Source: Lysobacter sp.
Lineage (GTDB): Bacteria; Pseudomonadota; Gammaproteobacteria; Xanthomonadales; Xanthomonadaceae
DNA: 64,000 nucleotides
Reading direction: 5' to 3'
NCBI GenBank assembly: GCA_030151365.1
Contig: JASLDW010000071.1
Location: 1 to 64,000, forward strand
The translations under genes and the position numbers were made by a program. The notes under the pieces are model-generated. The model had not been told where the DNA came from. It ran no database searches and was given only the letters and a program-made list of their open reading frames with translations. Below, piece after piece: positions 58,501 through 64,000 of this stretch. Each line of letters begins with the position of its first letter. The stretch's first letter is position 1.

Positions 58501-59053
58501 TCAGATCGGGAAAGAACGTCTCGAACGTCGCATCGATCTCCGCTTCGTTTTTTCGCAGCACCGGCAGGCAGGCGACCAGGCGATCGCCATTGCGCGAGAG
58601 CCGGCTGGCGATGCCGCGCACCGCGCGATCGACGCTGGCGCGTTCGCGATAGGAGCCGAGCCAGTCATGCTCCGTCATGTGCGGGGCGATGCGCTGCAGA
58701 CGCGATGGAAGTACGCCGTGATGTTCGCGCAACACGCGATAGACGCGCGAGTTGAAATCGTCGAGCGACACATCGTTCCAGCGCGGCCACGCGCGTGCTA
58801 GGCAGTGATCGAAATACACGTCGAGGACGATGCCGGCATAACGACGCAGATCGCCGAATCGTGCGCGCGCCGCGGTGACGGCTGGGTGGGTATCGGTATA
58901 GCGATCGATGTGGCGATGGCGAAGGATCTCGGTACGCACTGGTTCCGACCAATCCTGCAGCGCCGATTGCCCATGCACGAAGTCGCCAAGCAGGGCGCCG
59001 AGGATGGCGTCGTCGGATTGGCGCGCTAGCCATGTGTGCGCGAGGTAGTTCAT
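58436..59053 (-). CDS. acpH: ACP phosphodiesterase-like protein (AcpH family)
   Basis: A 205-aa protein beginning MNYLAHTWLARQSDDAILGA then LLGDFVHG, RHIDRYTDTHPAVTAARARF, RRYAGIVLDVYFDHCLARAW and MTEHDWLGSYRERASVDRAV. This follows AcpH, an HD-like phosphodiesterase that removes 4'-phosphopantetheine from acyl carrier protein; the His-Asp pairs (HxxHxD, GDF, DVYFDH) are the metal sites. ATG at 59053 with a TACCAT box 12 nt upstream. The last 22 codons are antisense to the MFS gene, an unusually long overlap, and the Pro-rich end (PTDRSAIPPAP) may be an extension. Confidence 0.85.
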   Translation of the reverse strand: MNYLAHTWLARQSDDAILGALLGDFVHGQSALQDWSEPVRTEILRHRHIDRYTDTHPAVTAARARFGDLRRYAGIVLDVYFDHCLARAWPRWNDVSLDDFNSRVYRVLREHHGVLPSRLQRIAPHMTEHDWLGSYRERASVDRAVRGIASRLSRNGDRLVACLPVLRKNEAEIDATFETFFPDLITAAALMRDAPTDRSAIPPAP

Positions 59054-59059
59054 GTCGGA

Positions 59060-59065
59060 ATGGTA
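59060..59065 (-). promoter_or_regulatory. Leaderless -10 box of acpH
   Basis: TACCAT on the minus strand, beginning 12 nt before the ATG at 59053. Confidence 0.35.
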
Positions 59066-59129
59066 CCTGGCGTGCACGGACAGCCGATGCATGACAACCG
59101 TCACTGTGATCAGGGATGGGGTCCCGCGC

Positions 59130-59135
59130 TAGACT
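59130..59135 (+). promoter_or_regulatory. Leaderless -10 box of the ABC transporter operon
   Basis: TAGACT begins 12 nt before the ATG at 59142, the same placement as in rsgA. No Shine-Dalgarno is present. Confidence 0.4.
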
Positions 59136-59141
59136 CCGCCC

Positions 59142-59879
59142 ATGATCGAACTCCAGCATCTGAGCAAGCAGTACGGGGACTTCACTGCGGTCCGCGATCT
59201 GTCATTCATGGTCGGCGCCGGCGAGGTGATGGGCCTGGTCGGACCGAACGGCGCCGGCAAGACCACCACCTTGCGTTGCCTGTCGGGGATCATCCCGGCA
59301 ACGACGGGGCACTCCTATATCGGCGGTGTCGATATCGCCGCCGATCCGGTCGCCGCCAAGCGCCAGCTCGCCTTCATTCCCGACGAGCCGCGCTTGTTCG
59401 ACCATCTCACCGTCGAACAGCACCTCAACTTCGTCGCCCGCCTGTACGGGATCAGCGATTGGCAGGCACGCGCGCAGCCGATCCTCGACGAGCTGGAGAT
59501 GGCCGACAAGCGCAAGCTGTTGCCGTCCGAGCTCTCGCGCGGCATGAAGCAGAAACTCGCGATCGCCTGCGGTCTGCTGCACGCGCCGCGCGCGGTGATT
59601 CTCGACGAACCACTGACCGGCCTCGATCCCTACGGCATCCGCCGCATGAAGGACACCATGCGCAGGCTCGCCGGCGAAGGCGTGGCGATTATCCTCAGTT
59701 CCCACCTGCTCGACCTGGTCGAAGAGGTGTGCACGCACCTGCTCATCCTCAAGGACGGCAACAAGGTCGTCGACGGCACGGTCGCGCAGGTGCGCGCGCT
59801 GTACGCCGCCGATGCCGACGCCAGCCTGGAGGACGTGTTCTTCCGCGCCACCGGCGATGCCGGGCACGTCCACGCATGA
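59142..59879 (+). CDS. ABC transporter ATP-binding protein
   Basis: A 245-aa ATPase. Walker A is GPNGAGKTTTLRCL near residue 34, the ABC signature is LSRGMKQKLAIACGLL (S-R-G-M-K-Q in place of the common SGGQ), Walker B is AVILDEPLTGLDP and the switch His is in ILSSHLLDLVEEVC. This is the DrrA/CcmA-like exporter ATPase class. The next gene, overlapping by 4 nt (ATGA), supplies the membrane part. Substrate unknown. Complete catalytic motifs indicate an active ATPase. Confidence 0.93.
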   Translation: MIELQHLSKQYGDFTAVRDLSFMVGAGEVMGLVGPNGAGKTTTLRCLSGIIPATTGHSYIGGVDIAADPVAAKRQLAFIPDEPRLFDHLTVEQHLNFVARLYGISDWQARAQPILDELEMADKRKLLPSELSRGMKQKLAIACGLLHAPRAVILDEPLTGLDPYGIRRMKDTMRRLAGEGVAIILSSHLLDLVEEVCTHLLILKDGNKVVDGTVAQVRALYAADADASLEDVFFRATGDAGHVHA

Positions 59880-61651
59880 TGTCGGCAAGCCATCGCTCCG
59901 GGGCGGTGTTCGGCGCCTTCGTCTACCTGCAGGCGATGTCGCTGTACAACAACGTGCGCCAGCGCGTGCTGCGCCTGCGCCAGCCAAAATACCTGGTGGG
60001 TGCGCTGATCGGCGCCGCCTACCTGTATTTCTTCATGATCCGCAAGGTCGTCGGCGTCGGCCACGCGCCGGCCAACATGAAGATGGCGTCGCCGGCGATG
60101 ATGGCGGATTTCGCCACGTTGGCGGCATTGGGACTGGCACTGTACGTGTTCCTGGAATGGATTCTCTCTCGCGAAAGCGTGCGCCTGCCCTTCACCGAAA
60201 CCGAAATCGATTTCCTGTTCCCGGCGCCGTTGACGCGCACGTCGCTGATCCACTTCAGCCTGCTGCGCTCGCAACTGGCGATCTTCTTCTCCTCGTTCCT
60301 GATCGGATTGCTGGTGCGCCGCGGCGTCGGTTTCGGCGGTGGCCATCCGCTGCAATACGCCACCGGCATCTGGCTGCTGATGTCGACGCTGAAACTGCAT
60401 TCGCTGGCGACGTCGTTCACTTTCGAACACCTGATCGGATTCGGCGTGCGGCCGTGGTTGCGCCGCGCGATCCTGACCTGCGCATTGTTGGCGGTCGCGG
60501 TTGCCTGCTGGTGGCCGCTGCACGATGCGTTGCAGATGCCGGCGATCGGCAAGGGATCCGATATCGGTCAGTTGCAGCCGTGGTTCGACGGCATCGTCGC
60601 GACCGCGCCGCTGTCGTGGCTGTTGATTCCGTTCCGCTGGATGGTGGCGCCGATCTTCGCGCCCGACGCCGCGAGTTTCCTGCGTGCGCTGGTACCGGCC
60701 GTCGCGCTGCTGGTGTTGAATTACCTCTGGGTGGTGCGCGCGCAGGTGTCGTTCGAGGACGCGGCGATCGTGCACGCGCGGCGTCGCGCGGAAAAAGTCG
60801 CCTCGATGCGCCAAGGACGCCTGGGCCAGCGCGCGCCGAGCAAGCCGCGCAGCGAACCGTTCCGCTTGGCCGCGCGTGGCGAACCGGCACTGGCCTTCCT
60901 GTGGAAGGGGTTGGTGGCGATGGGGCCGCTCTATCGCTTGCGCACGTGGCTGATCGCCGCCGTCGTCGTGATTGCGGCTTGCCATTGGCTCGCCGCGGAT
61001 CCGTCGCGCCGGGGCGCGCTGGCGGCGATCGGCGTTTCCGTGTGCGGACTCGGTGCATGGCTGCTCCTGCTCGGCCCGATGATGGTGCAGAACGGGTTGC
61101 GGCGCACCTTCGAGCGCCTCGACGTGCTCAAGGCCGCGCCATTGCGCGGCTGGCAGATCGCCCTCGGCGAATTGTCGACACCGGCGACGGTGATGTGTTT
61201 CGTGTTCTGGCTGTTGCTGCTGTTCGCGGCACAGGCGTTGTCCGCCCGCTACGACGCGCTGGCATCGACGCAGGTCATCCCGGCGGCGATCGGCTTGGCA
61301 TTGATGGCACCGCCGTTGTTCGGGCTGATGCTGTGCGTGCCGTTCGCGGGCATGCTGTATTTCCCGGCGTGGATCCTGGGTGGCGATGGCAACAATCGCG
61401 GTGTCGAAGTGATGGGTCAGCGCATGTTCTTCATGCTCGGCTATCTGATCACGCTGGCGCTGGCGGCGATCCCTGCAGCACTCATCGGTGGCCTCGCGTT
61501 CCTGCTCGGTCGCTGGATGATGGGCTGGGGCGTCGGTGGAATGTTCGCCGCGATCTGCGCCGGTGCCGTCTTCGCGCTCGAACTTTCATTCGCGCTGCGC
61601 CTGCTGGGCGGCCGCATCGAGCGCTTCGATCTTTCGCAGGAATTGCGCTGA
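59876..61651 (+). CDS. Putative ABC exporter permease, 591 aa
   Basis: A large membrane protein starting MMSASHRSGAVFGAFVYLQA, with about 12-14 hydrophobic helices (for instance 75-95, 125-140, 190-205, 345-365, 380-400, 430-460, 470-505, 520-565). The segment TETEIDFLFPAPLTRTSLIH near residue 110 and RRTFERLDVLKAAPLRGWQI near 400 are repeated 'LFPAPL/LKAAPL' elements, a mark of the putative ABC exporter family (PF16962-like). It pairs with the ATPase upstream. What it exports is unknown; no antibiotic or lantibiotic genes lie beside it. Confidence 0.83.
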   Translation: MMSASHRSGAVFGAFVYLQAMSLYNNVRQRVLRLRQPKYLVGALIGAAYLYFFMIRKVVGVGHAPANMKMASPAMMADFATLAALGLALYVFLEWILSRESVRLPFTETEIDFLFPAPLTRTSLIHFSLLRSQLAIFFSSFLIGLLVRRGVGFGGGHPLQYATGIWLLMSTLKLHSLATSFTFEHLIGFGVRPWLRRAILTCALLAVAVACWWPLHDALQMPAIGKGSDIGQLQPWFDGIVATAPLSWLLIPFRWMVAPIFAPDAASFLRALVPAVALLVLNYLWVVRAQVSFEDAAIVHARRRAEKVASMRQGRLGQRAPSKPRSEPFRLAARGEPALAFLWKGLVAMGPLYRLRTWLIAAVVVIAACHWLAADPSRRGALAAIGVSVCGLGAWLLLLGPMMVQNGLRRTFERLDVLKAAPLRGWQIALGELSTPATVMCFVFWLLLLFAAQALSARYDALASTQVIPAAIGLALMAPPLFGLMLCVPFAGMLYFPAWILGGDGNNRGVEVMGQRMFFMLGYLITLALAAIPAALIGGLAFLLGRWMMGWGVGGMFAAICAGAVFALELSFALRLLGGRIERFDLSQELR

Positions 61652-61660
61652 GGCGATTGT

Positions 61661-62647
61661 TCAAGGCGGGGAAGGGGTCGCCATCACCTGCCTGAGGAAC
61701 GCGGTCGAGCGATCTTGCAACGCCTTGCGGTCGTGGCCGATACCCGGCACGCTTTCGAAGCGCACCTTGACTCCAGCTTGCGCGTACACGGATTCTGCAT
61801 TCTTCCACCGGGCTGCCAGGGTGTCGCCGAACAGACGTTTTACTTGCGTGGCGGCAGGCTTGTCCCAGCCATCCCCGAAGTCGAGTGAATCGTTGTCGTC
61901 GCGGTCGCCCATGTAGAAATATTGCGGGACGCGTGCAAAGGCTTCGGTATCGAAAGGCTTTCCCACGAGCGCGTCGAGGTCGGCGATGCCGGCGGGATAA
62001 GGCAGCGATTCGCCGGACTGTCGTGCGATCGGCGCGATCGGCCAGCCGCCGGGCGAACCCACCGTCACCCCGCGCACGCGCTCGGGATGCAAGGCCGTGA
62101 ATCGATTGACAAACATCGCACTTGCGGAAAAGCCCTGCAACAGCACCTGCGGACCTGTCTCGACGCCATCCCCGTTCAGGCGCTTGCGGGCGTCGTCGAT
62201 CATGGCGATCAGTTGCAGGTCGGGCCGCGCGAGCACGGCATCGCGGGTGGTGAGTGCGTCGCGATCCAGCGCATGGGTATACACGCGCCAGTTGCTTGCC
62301 GTCCGTGGAAATGCCGGGATCAGCAGGATGACGCCAAGTTCGTCGGCGATGCGCTTGCGCTCGAAACCCGTAAGCCAGGCATCCCGGCGATGCACCGAAG
62401 GATCGTCTGAGGTGCGCCCGGAATTGTTGGGTTGCACCAGCAGCATCGCCCTGCCGGTGGCGTCGCGATGCAGCCGGACCGGCACGTAGAGGAAATAGTC
62501 GGAACGGAAACCGTGGCTAGCATCCGCGACGACGTGGCGCACATGCAATGCGTAGGGGCCAAGTGCCACGGCGGCGGCAGTCGCGCCCAACAGCACCAGC
62601 ACGAGCAGCGTTTTCACCGTTGTGCCAATGATACGGTGCGGCTGCAT
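61661..62647 (-). CDS. Secreted or membrane-anchored alpha/beta hydrolase-like protein
   Basis: A 328-aa protein with one N-terminal hydrophobic segment (TTVKTLLVLVLLGATAAAVA). A hydrolase core follows: GRAMLLVQPNNSGRTSDDPS, LGVILLIPAFPRTASNWRVY, a nucleophile elbow-like LLQGFSASAMFVNRF (G-F-S-A-S), and a C-terminal FESVPGIGHDRKALQD with a candidate catalytic His. This is an esterase/depolymerase-like arrangement (compare PHB depolymerase and FrsA types), with Asp in the DRDDNDSLD region. Substrate unknown. It overlaps the small lipoprotein gene by one base (TGATG), so they are translated together. Confidence 0.72.
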   Translation of the reverse strand: MQPHRIIGTTVKTLLVLVLLGATAAAVALGPYALHVRHVVADASHGFRSDYFLYVPVRLHRDATGRAMLLVQPNNSGRTSDDPSVHRRDAWLTGFERKRIADELGVILLIPAFPRTASNWRVYTHALDRDALTTRDAVLARPDLQLIAMIDDARKRLNGDGVETGPQVLLQGFSASAMFVNRFTALHPERVRGVTVGSPGGWPIAPIARQSGESLPYPAGIADLDALVGKPFDTEAFARVPQYFYMGDRDDNDSLDFGDGWDKPAATQVKRLFGDTLAARWKNAESVYAQAGVKVRFESVPGIGHDRKALQDRSTAFLRQVMATPSPP

Positions 62648-63009
62648 CAATGCGTTCCGCTGGCCGGCGGTTGGCAATCGGCGCCCATCGCGACCGCATT
62701 GGTGCTGACGCAGGGACGGAAGTCCACCAGTCCGGTGAGTTGACGGCTTTCCCCGCGCGCAACCGCGAAGTGCTGCAGCGGCGGCAGCTTGCAACCGGCG
62801 AGGCCGCCGCAGGCGTCCGGGTAGAGCGTGTACTGGCACTGCCCGCTGCTGCTGTCGATGCATTCGAAGCGCGACACGCCATCCTGGACATGGATCTTGC
62901 TGTACAGGGTTTCGTTGTCCGATTGCACGCGATGGCTGTAGGTGGTTCCGCTTTGCGTACAACCGGAGAGCGCGAGCAGGAACTGGAACAGGGCGACGAA
63001 CTTGGACAC
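62647..63009 (-). CDS. Small lipoprotein of unknown function, 120 aa
   Basis: A 120-aa protein with a lipobox (LFQFLLALSGCTQSG, acyl-Cys17) and six further cysteines in the mature part (FECIDSSSGQCQYTL, CGGLAGCKLPP, RPCVS, ADCQPP), consistent with three disulfide bonds in the periplasm. A very strong Shine-Dalgarno (GGGAGGAA) precedes the GTG at 63009. It recalls no named family. Six paired cysteines would need periplasmic oxidation by DsbA-like enzymes. Coupled to the alpha/beta hydrolase downstream. Confidence 0.7.
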   Translation of the reverse strand: MSKFVALFQFLLALSGCTQSGTTYSHRVQSDNETLYSKIHVQDGVSRFECIDSSSGQCQYTLYPDACGGLAGCKLPPLQHFAVARGESRQLTGLVDFRPCVSTNAVAMGADCQPPASGTH

Positions 63010-63026
63010 GGCGATTCCTCCCGGGG

Positions 63027-63800
63027 TCACATGTGCTTGAACAGGGCCATGAAGGGCAGGCTGACCGCGAGCGTTTCCGGGCGCTGCTTCAGGCGCACGG
63101 TGCCGCGGCCGCTGTCGTCGCGGACGATGCCGGCGATGGCCTTCAGGTTGACGATGGTGGAGCGATGGATCTGCTTGAAATGGGCGCCATCCAGTCGTGG
63201 CAGCAGTTCGCGCAACGGCGTGCGCAATATCGCCTCGCCATCGGCGGTGACCACGGTGGTGTATTTGTGGTCGGCGCGAAAATAGGCGACGTCATCGACC
63301 AGGATCAATTTGGTTTCGCGCCCGGTGCTGGCGGTGATCCAGGTCAGCGGTTCGATTGCGCCGGCCGCGTTCGGCAACGCGCCGAGCCTGTCGAGCAGGG
63401 TGGCGAGCGTCGCGGCATCGGGCAAGGCGTCCTGCGTCTGCAGGCGCGCAACCGTGGCGTCTAGCCGCTCCGGTTTCACCGGCTTGAGCAGATAGTCGAT
63501 GGCGCCGCGTTCGAAGGCGTCGATGGCGTATTGGTCGTAGGCGGTGACGAAGACGATGCGGGTGCGCGGGCTGGCGTCGGCGGCGAGCGCCGTTACTTCG
63601 AGGCCGTTGAGGCCAGGCATGCGGATGTCGAGGAAGGCGATGTCGGGTTGGTGTTCGGCGAGCGCTTCCACCGCGCTGGCGCCGTCCTCGCATTCGGCGA
63701 CGACCTGTAGGGCCGGCCACGCGCGCTTCAACTCGGCGACCAGCGCATGGCGCAGCAGAGTTTCGTCTTCGGCGACGATGCAGGTGCGCGACTCAGCCAT
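63027..63800 (-). CDS. LytTR-type two-component response regulator
   Basis: A 257-aa regulator. The receiver domain has EDET (acidic pocket), FLDIRMPG with phosphoacceptor Asp58, VFVTAYDQY (T) and LLKPVKPERL (K). The LytTR DNA-binding domain occupies about 150-257: WITASTGRETKLILVDDVAY, FRADHKYTTV, LRTPLRELLPRL, FKQIHRSTIVNLKAIAGIVR. AlgR/LytR-like regulators bind direct repeats. It overlaps by 8 nt the histidine kinase gene upstream. It precedes the lipoprotein/hydrolase pair by 18 bp and could be in the same operon. Confidence 0.92.
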   Translation of the reverse strand: MAESRTCIVAEDETLLRHALVAELKRAWPALQVVAECEDGASAVEALAEHQPDIAFLDIRMPGLNGLEVTALAADASPRTRIVFVTAYDQYAIDAFERGAIDYLLKPVKPERLDATVARLQTQDALPDAATLATLLDRLGALPNAAGAIEPLTWITASTGRETKLILVDDVAYFRADHKYTTVVTADGEAILRTPLRELLPRLDGAHFKQIHRSTIVNLKAIAGIVRDDSGRGTVRLKQRPETLAVSLPFMALFKHM

Positions 63801-64000
63801 GGGAGGCATCCTGCGTTGTCGGGACGGTGATCGTCGCGGCGACGCCGCTGGGGAAATTGGCGATCACCGACAGGTTGGCGTCGAAGCCGTAGCGCAGGCG
63901 CAGGCGTTCGCGCACGTTCTTCAGGCCGATGCCGCTGCCGCTGGTCTTGCCGGTGAAGCCTTCGCCATTGTCGGCAACCGTGATCGCGACGCCATCGCCA
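63793..64000 (-). CDS. Sensor histidine kinase, LytS-like, C-terminal part only
   Basis: The visible C-terminal 68 residues contain the ATP-binding HATPase_c motifs: VADNGEGF (G1-type) and SGSGIGLKNVRERLRLRYG (G2-type), then SVIANFPSGVAATITVPT. This is the end of a His_kinase/LytS-family sensor, as expected before a LytTR regulator gene. The sensing domain and dimerisation helices lie beyond the right edge. It overlaps the response regulator gene by 8 nt, so kinase and regulator are cotranslated. Confidence 0.88.
   Translation of the reverse strand, partial: GDGVAITVADNGEGFTGKTSGSGIGLKNVRERLRLRYGFDANLSVIANFPSGVAATITVPTTQDASHG

Overview
The window is chromosomal DNA of a high-GC gammaproteobacterium. 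It is most probably a member of the Lysobacteraceae (Xanthomonadaceae: Lysobacter, Luteimonas or Thermomonas relatives). This rests on GC-rich wobble positions, a plant-type glutamate-cysteine ligase, a glutaredoxin-rhodanese fusion, the SURF1/ctaA/ctaB oxidase-assembly block and the tsaD/rpsU/yqeY/dnaG neighbourhood. It is an inference from gene content; no rRNA or tRNA gene is present to settle it. Coding density is very high, with many ATGA, GTGA or TGATG stop-start overlaps and no gene-free stretch above about 150 bp.

Layout. 1-3.6 kb: cytochrome c oxidase assembly (DUF2909, SURF1, a thioredoxin-like membrane protein, heme A and heme O synthases). 3.7-5.4 kb: an AT-richer restriction-modification island made of a BglII-type endonuclease and an MT-A70 adenine methyltransferase, convergent and overlapping. 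5.5-9.7 kb (minus strand): YeiH transporter, primase, GNAT, YqeY and S21, with an attenuator-like terminator after rpsU. 9.8-13.7 kb: tsaD, folate genes folB/folK, a pteridine reductase and a MidA-like methyltransferase. 13.7-20.9 kb (minus): CCA-adding enzyme, lytic transglycosylase, an EEP-fold nuclease, three overlapping DsbA-family genes and cytochrome c4. 21-30 kb: engB, a periplasmic GH13 amylase, gshA, a retropepsin-like secreted protein, the formaldehyde-detoxification operon frmR-frmA-fghA with a visible operator, and a TPR lipoprotein. 30-35 kb: PEP carboxylase, a Dph6-like ligase, DegV. 35-39 kb: a pair of exported amidohydrolases, AMP nucleosidase, DUF924. 39-47 kb: FAD monooxygenase, a three-domain monothiol glutaredoxin, polysaccharide deacetylase, methyltransferase, SGNH hydrolase, aminotransferase, RsgA and a QEGLA-motif metallopeptidase-like protein. 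47-56 kb: malic enzyme, three glycosyltransferases, pyruvate dehydrogenase E1. 56-57 kb: an AT-richer EVE-HNH nuclease, probably a modification-dependent (type IV) restriction enzyme. 57-64 kb: MFS exporter, ACP phosphodiesterase, an ABC exporter, a secreted alpha/beta hydrolase with a small lipoprotein, and a LytTR/histidine kinase pair cut by the right edge.

Themes. Thiol chemistry recurs: gshA, frmA/fghA, Grx4 and three DsbA paralogues. Two separate AT-rich genes or gene pairs of the restriction class interrupt housekeeping blocks and look acquired. Nine genes carry a TAnnnT hexamer exactly 12 nt before the start codon, which suggests common leaderless transcription. That rule also exposes a likely one-base frameshift at the start of rsgA. 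The features most worth testing are the self-targeting sites and C-terminal HTH of the restriction-modification methyltransferase, the DsbA trio, the amidohydrolase pseudoenzyme and the RNA structure ahead of the aspartyl-protease-like gene.
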